Assembly: GCA_016202545.1 (NCBI GenBank)
Contig: JACQON010000002.1
Span: forward strand, 37,983 to 101,982
Direction of reading: 5' to 3'
DNA length: 64,000 nucleotides
Source: Chloroflexota bacterium
GTDB taxonomy: Bacteria > Chloroflexota > Dehalococcoidia > Dehalococcoidales > JACQON01
Each line of letters opens with the position of its first letter. Position 1 is the stretch's first letter. Position numbers and translations under genes: made by a program. Below are positions 45,384 to 55,032 of the stretch, piece after piece. The notes below the pieces were generated by a model. It did no database searches. It was not told where the DNA came from and saw nothing but the letters and a program-made list of their open reading frames with translations.

Positions 45384-45612
45384 TAAGGTCGGGCAGGTCC
45401 GCGCCTCCTGACGTGCGCTCTATTGCCGGCACTCCCTCATACAGGCCCATAATGTCAGGCATATGCCCCGGGGGTTCATCCTCTATCACCACGGCTACGT
45501 TTTCCAGCCGATTCTGGAACTCTTCCGGTAGCGTTGCCAGCGCCTTTCTCACCAGACACTCGAACCTGCGGCGGGACAGGCTGATGCTTTTTGTCCTATC
45601 GGGCTTGCTCAT
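45256..45612 (-). CDS. Zincin-like metallopeptidase domain protein
   Basis: A 118-residue protein of the family sometimes called metallopeptidase family or zinicin (DUF1025-like). Near the C-terminus LHEVGHYFGLDEAQLE provides the HExxHxxGxDE zinc-binding motif. LPEEFQNRLENVAVVIEDEPP near residue 28 is the usual N-terminal strand. Small size and lack of signal are typical. Substrate is unknown. It lies 42 bases downstream of mutS and overlaps the tail of the repeat-protein frame by 128 bases on the other strand. Confidence 0.88.
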   Translation of the reverse strand: MSKPDRTKSISLSRRRFECLVRKALATLPEEFQNRLENVAVVIEDEPPGHMPDIMGLYEGVPAIERTSGGADLPDLITLYQVPIECVCRTEEDIEAEVRLTVLHEVGHYFGLDEAQLE

Positions 45613-45654
45613 CCTTGTTCCCTCGTGCTTCCAAACATAAAATCATCTGCGCCG

Positions 45655-48228
45655 TTACCCCTGCCTCGCCCTCTTCTGTAGCTCGTATAGCCTGGTGAGG
45701 GCTTCCAAAGGAGTCAGTGAGTCAATGTCCAGCTTCTCCAGCTCTTCCAGCACCGCCGGCTTCTGCCCCAGGAGTGGCAACTGCCGGGGGGCGGCTTCCC
45801 TGGCCCGGCGCCCACCCCGCCTGGACTTAGGGCCGCCCTCAAGCTCGGCTAGCACCTCATGGGCACGGTGCACCACCGACCTGGGCAGGCCGGCCAGTTG
45901 GGCCACGTGGATGCCGTAGCTTTTATCAACTCCGCCGGGCACGATTTTGTACATGAAGGTTACCCGCCCGCCTTCCTCGGCCACGGCCACGCTAAAGTTC
46001 TTCACCCGCGGCAGAAAGCCGGCAAGCTCCACCATCTCGTGATAGTGGGTGGCGAACAGGGTCTTGGCGCCCAGCCTGGGGCTGCTGTGTATATACTCGG
46101 CCACCGACCGGGCGATGGATAGCCCGTCATAGGTACTGGTGCCCCTGCCAATCTCGTCAAGGATGATGAGCGAGCGGGGAGTGGCGTTGTTCAGGATATT
46201 GGCCGTCTCCACCATCTCCACCATGAAGGTGGACTGGCCGGCCATCAGGTCTTCCCTGGCGCCAATCCGGGTGAAGATGCGGTCAACCAGCCCGATAGTC
46301 GCTGAGGCAGCCGGAACGAAGCTGCCAATCTGGGCGAGGAGCACAATCAAGGCCACCTGTTTCAGATAGGTCGACTTCCCCGACATATTAGGGCCGGTGA
46401 GGATAATGACCTGAGCGTCATCATTGCTGAGGCGGGTGTCATTGGGGACGAAGCTGCCGCCGGGCAGGCTCCTCTCCACCACCGGGTGACGCCCCTCCTT
46501 TATGACTATGTCGCCGCCGGCGGTCAATTCGGGGCGTACGTAGCCATAGCGCGCCGCCACCTCGGCCAGGCTGGAAAACACGTCGAGGTGGGCCAGGATG
46601 CTGGCCACGGCCAGGATGCGCTCACCTGAGCCGGCAACCTGGCCGCACACACGGCGGAAAATATCGCCCTCAAGCTCGGCGAGCCTGTCCTGAGCATTCA
46701 ATATCAGCGATTCATACTCCTTCAGCTCCGGAGTGAAGAACCGCTCACCGCCAACCAGCGTCTGCTTCCTGATATAATCCTGAGGCACCTGGGCCAGGCT
46801 GGATTTAGATACCTCAATATAGTAGCCGAAGACCTTGTTGTAGCCCACCCTCAACGACTTTATCCCCGTCTTCTCCTGCTCCTTGCGCTCCAGGTCAGCC
46901 AGGTATTGCCTGGCGTTTCTGGACATCTGGCGCAACTGGTCCAGCTCCTCAGAAAAGCCCTGCCTAACCACGCCACCCTCATCCAGGGCCACCGGCGGCT
47001 CCTCGGCTATAGCCCCGGCAATCAGGTCAACCACATCCTGGCACGACCTGAGGCCATCCCTCAACCACTCCGTGGCAGCCTGCCCGGCATCAAGGACATC
47101 CCTCAGCCTGGGTATCGCTTCCAGGCTGCGCCGCAGCGTCACCAGCTCGCGAGGGGTGGCAATGCCCCGGCTCACCCGGTTGACCAGCCGCTCCAGGTCG
47201 GACACCTCACCAAGAAGTGCTGTGACCTGGTGGCGCGCCAGGGTATTATCCTGGAACCAGGCGATGGCGTCCTGCCTCCAGGTTAGCTCTGTTATGTCAA
47301 GCAAAGGCTGCCCTACCCACCTCTTGAGCAACCTCCCCCCAACCGCGGTCCTAGTCAGGTCAATGACTGACAGCAGCGAGCTATCCACTGCCCCCTGGCG
47401 GCTGTCCCGGAAAAGCTCCAGATTTCTCCGGGTCTGGATGTCCAGCGCCATAAAGGAATCGGTAGAATAGGTGGTCAGCCGCGACAGCTGTCCCAGCATC
47501 CCCTTCTGGGTCTCCTGAAGATAGCGGACGATGGCGCCGGCAGCCATTACCGCCAGGGGCAGATGGGCGCAGCCGTAGCCATCCAGGGCAGCTACGCCGA
47601 AATGGTCAAGCAGCGTCTGGCGGGCTGTCTCCAGCTCAAACCAGCGGCCGTCAACGCGGGTCACCGGCGCCGCCAGTCCCAGGCCTGATAGTTCCACACC
47701 TTCGGCGACAACGACTTCGGAGGGTCTCAGCCTTTCCAGCTCGGGGGCAACCCGCTCCAGAGGAAGGCGGGTAGTGGCGAATTCGCTGGTAGTTATGTCA
47801 ACATAAGCTATCCCCGCCTCCCTCTCCCCCAGTGCCAGGCTGACCAGATAGTTGTTAGCCTTGCTGTCAAGCAGACCGGGCTCAACCAGCGTACCCGGCG
47901 TCACCAGGCGGACGACATCCCGCTCAACCAAACCCCTGGTCTCCCCCGGCCTGGTCAGTTGCTCGCAGATGGCCACCTTGTAACCCCGGCTGATGAGCCT
48001 GGCCAGATAGTTGTCCAGAGCATGATAAGGGATGCCAGCCATAGGCACCCGGTGCCCCTTACCCATCTCCCTGGAAGTCAGCACAATCTCCAGCTCACGG
48101 GAGACAACCCTGGCATCTTCATCGAAGGTCTCGTAGAAATCACCCAGGCGGAAAAGGACAATCGCCTGGGGATGCTGGCGTTTAATCCTGAGATATTGCT
48201 GGCGGATAGGGGTTGGGCTTTCTTTCAT
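45655..48228 (-). CDS. mutS: DNA mismatch repair protein MutS
   Basis: Mismatch-recognition ATPase, 857 residues. The N-terminal domain has LFRLGDFYETFDEDA (the Phe-x-Glu mismatch-reading motif region, here F-Y-E). The core and clamp domains follow, then Walker A GPNMSGKSTYLKQ near residue 612, DEIGRGTSTYDGLSIA and FATHYHEM. Full-length and intact. A decayed copy of its 3' end lies 1.5 kb away at 44146-44305. mutL is not in the window. Confidence 0.97.
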   Translation of the reverse strand: MKESPTPIRQQYLRIKRQHPQAIVLFRLGDFYETFDEDARVVSRELEIVLTSREMGKGHRVPMAGIPYHALDNYLARLISRGYKVAICEQLTRPGETRGLVERDVVRLVTPGTLVEPGLLDSKANNYLVSLALGEREAGIAYVDITTSEFATTRLPLERVAPELERLRPSEVVVAEGVELSGLGLAAPVTRVDGRWFELETARQTLLDHFGVAALDGYGCAHLPLAVMAAGAIVRYLQETQKGMLGQLSRLTTYSTDSFMALDIQTRRNLELFRDSRQGAVDSSLLSVIDLTRTAVGGRLLKRWVGQPLLDITELTWRQDAIAWFQDNTLARHQVTALLGEVSDLERLVNRVSRGIATPRELVTLRRSLEAIPRLRDVLDAGQAATEWLRDGLRSCQDVVDLIAGAIAEEPPVALDEGGVVRQGFSEELDQLRQMSRNARQYLADLERKEQEKTGIKSLRVGYNKVFGYYIEVSKSSLAQVPQDYIRKQTLVGGERFFTPELKEYESLILNAQDRLAELEGDIFRRVCGQVAGSGERILAVASILAHLDVFSSLAEVAARYGYVRPELTAGGDIVIKEGRHPVVERSLPGGSFVPNDTRLSNDDAQVIILTGPNMSGKSTYLKQVALIVLLAQIGSFVPAASATIGLVDRIFTRIGAREDLMAGQSTFMVEMVETANILNNATPRSLIILDEIGRGTSTYDGLSIARSVAEYIHSSPRLGAKTLFATHYHEMVELAGFLPRVKNFSVAVAEEGGRVTFMYKIVPGGVDKSYGIHVAQLAGLPRSVVHRAHEVLAELEGGPKSRRGGRRAREAAPRQLPLLGQKPAVLEELEKLDIDSLTPLEALTRLYELQKRARQG

Positions 48229-48332
48229 AGCCGCTCCGTCCCACTACAACTCCACACCCGGAGGGAAAGCCTCCGCCTCATCCTGAAACAGGACGGCGCT
48301 CATCAAGGCCCCCCCCTCGGATATCAGGTCTG

Positions 48333-48794
48333 CTAGCCAAAGAGGCCGCGCCGCTTCGGCCAGAGCTCCCGCCGCCCCATGTTCTGGCGCACCCACTCTT
48401 CAAGCTGCCGCCGGCTCTCTGCCAGCGGCTCCTTCAGTCTACCCGTGTCAATGCCCATTATATAGCTGGACGATTTATATTTCCTGGCGGAGGCTATCTG
48501 CTGATTGAAATCCCCTGCTGCGGAGAACACCCCGGCCAGCATATCCCGCAGAGGCTGCGGCAGAAAATCGAGCCCGCCTTTATACTTTTCCCAGGTGCCC
48601 GTTTTCATCTTCTTGCCCCGCCAGCGGTGGTCAATGGCCTCCACCAGCTTCTGATTATACTTGACTTCAGACAGCAGGCCCACGGCTATCTCCAGCGGCG
48701 CCTTGGCTTTCCGCCTCCTTAAAAAGATGTTAGCCACGATGAAAAGGACAAGTATAATTAGAGGCAATAAATTCCGGCCAAGCTCGCTATCCAT
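48333..48794 (-). CDS. Membrane-anchored protein of unknown function
   Basis: A 153-residue protein with one N-terminal membrane segment (LLPLIILVLFIVANIFL, about residues 8-24) followed by an RRRKAK stop-transfer and a soluble helical domain. WRGKKMKTGTWEKYKGGLDFLPQPLR near residue 58 and LKEPLAESRRQLEEWVRQNMGRRE near the end are the most distinctive parts. I do not recognise a family. AAGGGG before the ATG supports the start. It precedes mutS by about 100 bases on the same strand. Confidence 0.65.
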   Translation of the reverse strand: MDSELGRNLLPLIILVLFIVANIFLRRRKAKAPLEIAVGLLSEVKYNQKLVEAIDHRWRGKKMKTGTWEKYKGGLDFLPQPLRDMLAGVFSAAGDFNQQIASARKYKSSSYIMGIDTGRLKEPLAESRRQLEEWVRQNMGRRELWPKRRGLFG

Positions 48795-48939
48795 AACCTA
48801 CCCCTTTACAGACCTCAAGGCTTTATTAAACCACATCCCCAGTGCTTTGTCCAGGCATACAATACCGAAGCACACAGGACTTCTATTCTCATAACCGCAA
48901 CATTCACCGGCCAAGACCGGGCGGTACAGATTTCGAAAG

Positions 48940-48968
48940 TTGACAAATGAGCGATGGTTTAATATTAT
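48940..48968 (+). promoter_or_regulatory. Sigma-70-type promoter for the orphan dctP
   Basis: TTGACA at 48940-48945, a 17-base spacer, then TATTAT at 48963-48968: the -35 is perfect and the -10 differs at one position. Transcription from about 48975 would give a 115-base leader to the dctP ATG. This is the best promoter match I saw in the window. Confidence 0.72.
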
Positions 48969-49089
48969 AGCTATTGCAATATTCTGATGTGCTGTGTTCA
49001 GACATGGTGAGCGCGGAGGTGAAGTATGAGATAGCCGTGAAGCTCTTTATCTTAAAGGTCTCCAATTGACACTAAATGAGGGAGGACAA

Positions 49090-50208
49090 ATGAAACGGAA
49101 ACTGATAGTCACAGGGCTCATCCTGGCGCTGGTGGCGCTGCCTTTAGCAGCGGCCTGCGCCAAATCACCGGCACCAACAGTCACCGTGACAGCACCGGCA
49201 CCCACACCTACTCCGAAGCCCACGGTATCCACGGAGAAGCACACCTTTACCTTCTCCTACTATGAATACCCGACCTCCGACCGAATACATATGCCGGGCA
49301 ACGTACTTCAGCGGGAACTTTACCGGAGAAGCGACGGGCGAATACAGCTTAACATCGTCAACAAGATGTTCGGCACCATGGACCTCCTGGCTGCTGTGAC
49401 GGAGGGACGGGCAGACATGGGCAGCGCCTGGCTGGCCTTCCTATCTGGTACTTATCCCCTGTTCAACTGGGCCGAGCTTCCCGGAGTTACCTCTCCAGAC
49501 GCGTTCGAGGCTACTAAGCAGGAGTGGATGGTAGCCACTGACCCCAGACTGGTGGCGATATATGACAAAGCCTTCAGAGAACTTGGCGTCACCTATTTGT
49601 TCCAGACCTTGTCCGGCCCGAGCAATGTCATATACGCCAACAAACCAGGCAACACAGTAGCCGGCCTGAAGGATATGAAGGTGAGGACACCCGGCCACAT
49701 AGGAGGCCTGTCTCTGCAAGCCTTAGGGGCTAAACCGGTACAGGTGCCCTATGAGGAAGTATCGCAAGCCATGCTGACCGGTATCGTTGATGCCGTGGCA
49801 TCAAACTGGGAGGGCTGGGTCTATTACGGCTTCACCGGTAAGACAGCCAAGTACGTTATCCCCATGCCTTTTGGTCCAGGCTGGGCTGACTTCACGGTCA
49901 TGAACGCCAAGAAATTCGACTCTCTGCCGCCCGACCTGCAAAAGGTAATCAAGGATGTCAGCCGCGATGTAACGTATTTTGTCCTCGGCAATGCGCAGGC
50001 ATCTGTATTTTTCTGGGTAGACAAAGTACAAGACCTTGGCATGGAAATATTGCAGTGGTCTCCAGAAGAGATAGCGAAAGCTAAACCGCTTCTGGCACCG
50101 GTAGAGCAAGAGTGGCTCAAGATTGCCGGTCCCTATGGCCCAGATGTTCTGAAGATTGCCAAGGACGTGGCAGCCAAGTACGAAGCCATGAACCTGTATC
50201 CCAAATAA
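49090..50208 (+). CDS. dctP: Orphan TRAP transporter substrate-binding lipoprotein (DctP)
   Basis: DctP-type binding protein of 372 residues from the ATG at 49090, which has GGAGG three bases ahead. The lipoprotein signal ends AAAC (Cys near 23), followed by a short linker again containing TVTVTAPAPTPTP. The mature domain has KDMKVRTPGHIGGLSLQALGAKPVQVPYEE with the carboxylate-binding Arg region, and MNAKKFDSLPPDLQKVI. It ends EQEWLKIAGPYGPDVLKIAK, close to the other two DctP proteins. No permease gene is next to it, so it either serves a permease elsewhere or works with one of the two DctQM sets here. Own promoter and terminator. Confidence 0.92.
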   Translation: MKRKLIVTGLILALVALPLAAACAKSPAPTVTVTAPAPTPTPKPTVSTEKHTFTFSYYEYPTSDRIHMPGNVLQRELYRRSDGRIQLNIVNKMFGTMDLLAAVTEGRADMGSAWLAFLSGTYPLFNWAELPGVTSPDAFEATKQEWMVATDPRLVAIYDKAFRELGVTYLFQTLSGPSNVIYANKPGNTVAGLKDMKVRTPGHIGGLSLQALGAKPVQVPYEEVSQAMLTGIVDAVASNWEGWVYYGFTGKTAKYVIPMPFGPGWADFTVMNAKKFDSLPPDLQKVIKDVSRDVTYFVLGNAQASVFFWVDKVQDLGMEILQWSPEEIAKAKPLLAPVEQEWLKIAGPYGPDVLKIAKDVAAKYEAMNLYPK

Positions 50209-50233
50209 GATGTCCTGGCGACAACGAAATGAC

Positions 50234-50257
50234 AGGGGCGGCTGCTGAGCCGCCCCT
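50234..50257 (+). terminator. Convergent terminator between dctP and fdhA
   Basis: A perfect 10-bp stem (AGGGGCGGCT / AGCCGCCCCT) with a 4-base loop starts 26 bases after the dctP stop and is followed by TGTCCTTTTC. Its position between two converging genes suggests use in at least the plus direction. Confidence 0.68.
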
Positions 50258-50265
50258 TGTCCTTT

Positions 50266-52929
50266 TCAGGCTATCTTCTCCACCCTCACCGCACAGACCT
50301 TGAGCTCCGGGATTTTAGCCACCGGGTCGAGGCTGGGGTTGGTGAGCAGATTGGCCGGACTTTCACTGAAGTGAAAAGTCATGGAGACAACGCCTGCAGG
50401 TGAAGCGTCGGTCACCATGGCCCTGGCGGTAACCTCGCCGCGCCGCGAGGTTACCCGCACCCGGTCACCTTCGCTGATACCCAGCATCAAGGCATCCACG
50501 GGGTTGACCTCTACCAGTTCCTCAGGCTTCAGCGCGTTGAGGCCGCTTACCTTCCTGGTCAACGTAGCGTGGAAGTGATACTGGCTGCGGCCGGTGGTAA
50601 GAAGCAACGGATAGTTCTCGTCGGCGGTTTCAGCAGGCGGCTTATACTCCAGCGGCACAAACCGCCCCTTGCCACGGGTGAACCGCTCGGTGTGCAGGAT
50701 GGACGTCCCCGGATGCTCTTTGTTCGGGCACGGCCACTGCAAGCCGCCGGCCTCCAGGCGGTCGTGGGAAATGCCTCCGTAGCTGGGAGTGAGACTGGCG
50801 ACCTCGTCCATAATCTGCCGGGGATGGGAAAAGTCGAAGCCCCGGCCACCCATCTTCCGGGCAATGTCGCAGGTGAGCCGCCAATCGGGCCTGGAGCTGC
50901 CCACCGGCTCTATCGCCTTCCTCACCCGCTGCACCCTACGCTCGGTATTGGTGAAGGTGCCGTCCTTCTCGGCGAAGCTAACCCCGGGCAAAACGACGTC
51001 AGCCAGCCGGGCTGTCTCGGTGAGAAAGACATCCTGGACCGCCAGAAACTCCAGGCTCTCCAGTGCCTCGCGCACGTGTCTGGCATCCGGGTCAGTCAGC
51101 ACCGGGTTCTCGCCGACGAGATATACCGCCTTCACTTCCCCGCGACGAGCAGCGCCGAAGAGCTCGGTCAGCGTCAGTCCGGGGGACGGGTCCAGCTTAC
51201 ACCCCCAGGCGGCCTCGAACTTCGCCCTGGCCTGCGGGTCGGCCACACGCTGATAGCCGGGATAGACATCCGGCAGCGCACCCATATCGCAGGCGCCCTG
51301 AACATTGTTATGTCCCCGGAGCGGGTTAACTCCGGCTGAAGGTTTACCCACATTTCCGGTAAGCATGGCCAGATTGGCAACAGCCATGACGTTATCGGTG
51401 CCGTGGGAGTGCTGGGTGATGCCCATAGAGTAGAGAATAGCCGCCGGGCTGTTGGTGGCATACATCCGGGCCGCCTCAGCTATTTGCTCCCCGAGCACAC
51501 CGGTGGTCCGCTCGACGAAGTCCATGTCAAAGCCCGTCAGCGATTGCTCAAGGGCATCAAAATTCTCACACCGCTCCTCGATAAAGGCACGGTCAAGCAG
51601 CCCCTCATCAACGATGACCCGCATTATGCCCATGAGCAGGGCGACATCGCTGCCGGGACGGTGCCTCAGCCAGATATCGGCGAACTGGCACAGTTCGATA
51701 TAGCGGGGGTTGGCCACGATGAGCTTCGTCCCCTTGCGCACCGCGCTCTTAACCCCAAAACCGATAACCGGATGGGCCTCGGTGGTATTGGTGCCGATGG
51801 CCAGAATGCACCTGGCGCCGCCGATATCGCTGATGGAGTTAGTCATCGCCCCGCTGCCGAACGTGGTGGCCAGACCGGCCACCGTAGGGGAATGTCAGAG
51901 ACGGGCACAGTGGTCGATGTTGTTAGTGCCCAGCACCGTGCGGGCGAACTTCTGAATCACGTAGTTGTCTTCGTTGGTGCACTTGGCCGAGGAGATTACC
52001 GCTACCTCTCCCTTGCCGAACCCGGCCAGCCTGCCAGCGACCATCTCCAGAGCCTCATCCCAGGTTGTCTCCCTGAGCGCTCCATCCTTCCTCACCAGAG
52101 GCAGGGTCAACCGCTCCGGGTGGTTGACATAGCCGGCCACGCCGAAGCGGCCTTTGACGCAGAGAAGCCCGCGGTTAACGTCATTGTCCCGGTCGCCGCG
52201 GACGCTGATGACCTGCCCATCGCTGACACCAAGGTAAATCTGGCAGCCGACGCCGCAGTAGGGGCAGGTGGTCTTCACCTCCTGTGCCGGCAACCGTCTC
52301 TCTTTGGGCATCAGGGCTGCGGTGGGACACCTGACAACGCACTCGCCACAGGATATGCAGTTTGACTGTACTATCGGCTTGCCGCCGAAGGCGCTGGGCA
52401 AAATGGTGTAGCCGCGGGAAGCCATCTCTATGGCATCCACGTTGACCACCTCGTCACAGGTGCGCACACATTTGCCGCACGCAATGCAATAGTCGAGGTC
52501 CCGCTCAAAGAACGGGTTACTTGAGTCGATGGGTATAGACCGGTGCAAACGCCTGAAAGGCTGCTCATCGAGGCCCAGGTAGGCGACCACCTGGTGAAAA
52601 TCGCACCTGTCGTCTCCGGTACACGCCGGGCAATCATCAGGGTAATCAGCAAGGAGCAGCGCAACGATGTCACGACGCGCCTCATTCACCGCCGGAGTAG
52701 CCGTGCGCACTACCATCCCGCTGGTGGCCGGTGTGGTGCAGGCGGTGGGCAAACCGGCCATCTTCTCAATCTCCACTATGCAAAGCCGGCAGCCCCCGTA
52801 AGGCTCCAGGTCATGGTCAGAGCACAGGGTAGGTATGTAGATTCCTGCCTGCTGCGCCGCCTCCAGGACAGTGGCACCTCTCCTGACGGTGACCGCCGCT
52901 CCATCTATGGTCAACGTGATTGCATCCAT
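50266..52929 (-). CDS. fdhA: Formate dehydrogenase alpha subunit, selenocysteine-containing
   Basis: Molybdenum or tungsten bis-MGD formate dehydrogenase, 887 residues when the in-frame UGA at 51895-51897 is read as selenocysteine (residue 345). Domains in order: [2Fe-2S] (Cys36, 47, 50, 64); a Cys-rich segment (Cys100, 103, 109); two [4Fe-4S] motifs (Cys148-158 and Cys191-201); the [4Fe-4S] of the Mo domain (Cys222, 225, 229, 257). The catalytic context is CARL-U-HSPTVAGL, and the molybdopterin domain runs to the end. Both halves are in the same frame with no other break, and a SECIS hairpin follows the UGA. A conventional reading would give two truncated genes. It is the last gene of the operon with NuoE- and NuoF-like subunits, implying NAD(P)-linked formate oxidation or CO2 reduction. 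Confidence 0.93.
51865..51897 (-). promoter_or_regulatory. Selenocysteine UGA codon and bacterial SECIS hairpin
   Basis: On the minus strand the UGA (51897-51895) is followed after 11 bases by a perfect 7-bp stem, GGUGGCC with GGCCACC, closing the five-base loop GGUCU at 51872-51876. The E. coli fdhF SECIS has the same GGUCU apical loop that SelB binds (family knowledge). Further pairing of the CCCC after the UGA with a downstream GGGG is possible. Confidence 0.88.
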
Positions 52930-52949
52930 CTATCTGTGCCTTTCTACCT

Positions 52950-54605
52950 TCAAGCAAGCTCCTGGCAGACGCCGGCGGGACAGCGGTGGTCCCTAATGTG
53001 GGCATCGTATTCATCGCGGAAATAGCGAATGCTGGTCAAAGCCGGATTCGGGGCTGTCCGCCCCAGGCCGCAAAGCGACCCCACCTTGATGGAGTTGCCC
53101 AGCCTTACCAGCAGGTCAATATCGCCAGCGCGTCCCTTTCCCGTGGTGATGTCTTTCAGGATTTCGAGCATCTGCTTCGTCCCCACGCGACAGGGCACGC
53201 ACTTGCCGCAGGACTCGTGCTGGGTGAAGCTAAGGAAGTAGCGGGCGATATCGACCATGCAGGTGGCCTCATCCATGATAACCAGGCCGCCGGAACCCAT
53301 GATTGAGCCAGCCTGGGTCAGCGACTCATAGTCAACGGGCAAATCCAGGAAGTCAGCCGGCAGGCAACCGCCCGAAGGTCCGCCGGTCTGGGCCGCCTTG
53401 AAGCTTTTGCCGCCGGGGACCCCGCCGCCGATATCGTAGATAATTTGTCGCAGGGCAGTCCCCATGGGGACTTCGACCAGTCCGCTATTGGCAATTTTCC
53501 CGGTAAGGGCAAAGACGGCGGTGCCTTTGCTGGTCTCGGTACCGATGGAAGAATACCACTCTGCCCCGCGGGTCAGGATTACCGGTATACTGGCCAGTGT
53601 CTTCACATTGTTAATGTTGGTCGGCTGGCCCCACAGTCCCGACTGCGCCGGGAAGGGAGGCCTGGCCCGGGGCATGCCACGTTTACCCTCTATTGACGCC
53701 ATCAGCGCCGTCTCCTCGCCGCAGACGAAGGCGCCCGCTCCTTCCTTTATGGTCACATCGAAGCTGAAATCAGAGTCGAGAATGTGGTCGCCGACAAACC
53801 CGTGCTCCCTGGCCTGTTTCAGGGCAATCCTGAGCCGCTTGATGGCCAGGGGATACTCTGCCCTCACGTAGATATAGCCCTGGCTGGCGCCGATGGCATA
53901 GGCAGCGATGGTGAACCCTTCGAGGATAGTATAGGGGTCACCCTCCATGATGCCGCGGTCCATAAACGCGCCCGGGTCGCCTTCATCAGCGTTGCAGATA
54001 ACGAACTTCTGGGGCGCCGCCGAGTCACGGCAGAACTGCCACTTCTGGCCGGTGGGGAAACCGGCGCCGCCTCTACCGCGCAGGCCGGAGCGCCTGATTT
54101 CAGCAATGACCTGCTCGGGGGTCATCCCCGAAAGGACGTTCCTCAGCGCCTGATAGCCTCCGGTGTCAAGATAGTCCTGGATGTCCTCGGGATTTATCTG
54201 GCCGCAGTTACGCATAATGAGGCGCTGCTGCTTCTTATAGAAAGGAATATCATGGTAATGTGACACTGCCTCCAGAGTCCCCGGATGCTGGTAGAGCAGC
54301 CTGTCTATAATCTGTCCATCATCCAGGTGACACCGGGCGATTTCCGGCACATCCTGCGCCTTGACACGAGTATAAAAGATGCCATCGGGCTCAATAATTA
54401 GGGTGGGACCGCGCTGACAAAAACCGTGACATCCGGTAGACTTAACTTTTACCCTGTCCGATAGCCCCAGTTGAACTATTTCCTGCTGCAAGGCGGCCTG
54501 AATTTGGTCTGACTTAGATGACTGGCAACCGGTGCCCTGGCAGACAAGGACAGTATGCGTCTCCGGAGCGCCGCGGCGCTTCAGCAGGCCTGTCAGCTTG
54601 CCCAT
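52950..54605 (-). CDS. nuoF: NuoF-like flavoprotein subunit of the formate dehydrogenase complex
   Basis: NADH-binding FMN subunit, 551 residues from ATG 54605 (GAGGTGAC ahead). An N-terminal thioredoxin-like [2Fe-2S] domain (CQGTGCQSS then CHGFC) precedes the NuoF core with GLRGRGGAGFPTGQKW (NADH site), EGAGAFVCGEETALMASIEG (FMN site) and ESCGKCVPCRVGTKQ (the N3 [4Fe-4S] cluster). The protein ends at CPAGVC, without the extra C-terminal 2x[4Fe-4S] ferredoxin domain seen in HndC- or HydB-type subunits. A single base separates it from the NuoE stop. Role: pass electrons between FdhA and NAD(H). Confidence 0.92.
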   Translation of the reverse strand: MGKLTGLLKRRGAPETHTVLVCQGTGCQSSKSDQIQAALQQEIVQLGLSDRVKVKSTGCHGFCQRGPTLIIEPDGIFYTRVKAQDVPEIARCHLDDGQIIDRLLYQHPGTLEAVSHYHDIPFYKKQQRLIMRNCGQINPEDIQDYLDTGGYQALRNVLSGMTPEQVIAEIRRSGLRGRGGAGFPTGQKWQFCRDSAAPQKFVICNADEGDPGAFMDRGIMEGDPYTILEGFTIAAYAIGASQGYIYVRAEYPLAIKRLRIALKQAREHGFVGDHILDSDFSFDVTIKEGAGAFVCGEETALMASIEGKRGMPRARPPFPAQSGLWGQPTNINNVKTLASIPVILTRGAEWYSSIGTETSKGTAVFALTGKIANSGLVEVPMGTALRQIIYDIGGGVPGGKSFKAAQTGGPSGGCLPADFLDLPVDYESLTQAGSIMGSGGLVIMDEATCMVDIARYFLSFTQHESCGKCVPCRVGTKQMLEILKDITTGKGRAGDIDLLVRLGNSIKVGSLCGLGRTAPNPALTSIRYFRDEYDAHIRDHRCPAGVCQELA

Positions 54606-54606
54606 G

Positions 54607-55032
54607 TCACCTCTTCTCAACCAGCCTGGATATAATTTCCACCGCCTTTGCCGGGGTCAACTGGCCATGCACATCTCCGTCAACGGTCATGTTCGGCGCC
54701 AGAGAGCAGGCACCCAGGCACGCTACCGTCTCCAGGCCGAAGTCCCCGCCAGGGGCCGTGGTGCCGGGGACAACCCCCATCTCCTTCTTTATTGCCGCCA
54801 GTATTTGCGCCTCGCCCTGTACATGGCAGGCGGTGCCCTGGCACACCCTGACCGTCTTTCGCCCGCCGGGCGTCAGGCGGAACTGGGAATAGAAGGTGGC
54901 CACGCCGTAGACCTGGCTCTCAGGGACAGCCACGAAACGGGCAACCTGCCGCATCGCCTCCTCGGGCAAATAGCCGAACCTGGCCTGCACTTCCTGCAGA
55001 ATGGCGATGAGGTCGCCACGCTCACTTCGCAT
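54607..55032 (-). CDS. nuoE: NuoE-like [2Fe-2S] subunit
   Basis: Thioredoxin-fold subunit of 141 residues carrying one [2Fe-2S] cluster, with Cys ligands in CQGTACHVQG and VACLGACSLAP, the normal NuoE pattern. It forms the NADH-oxidising module with the NuoF-like subunit that follows after one base. Its start overlaps the end of the NuoG/GltD-like gene by 11 bases, so the three genes are translationally coupled. Confidence 0.93.
   Translation of the reverse strand: MRSERGDLIAILQEVQARFGYLPEEAMRQVARFVAVPESQVYGVATFYSQFRLTPGGRKTVRVCQGTACHVQGEAQILAAIKKEMGVVPGTTAPGGDFGLETVACLGACSLAPNMTVDGDVHGQLTPAKAVEIISRLVEKR

Noticed and set aside
51883..51897. Boundary between two separate genes, an Fe-S protein and a molybdopterin oxidoreductase
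   Set aside because: Both parts are in the same frame, the only break is a UGA at the known selenocysteine position, and a SECIS hairpin follows; one gene explains all.
50569..52365. Long plus-strand frames opposite fdhA
   Set aside because: They follow from high GC at third codon positions of the real minus-strand gene and have no family features or ribosome sites.
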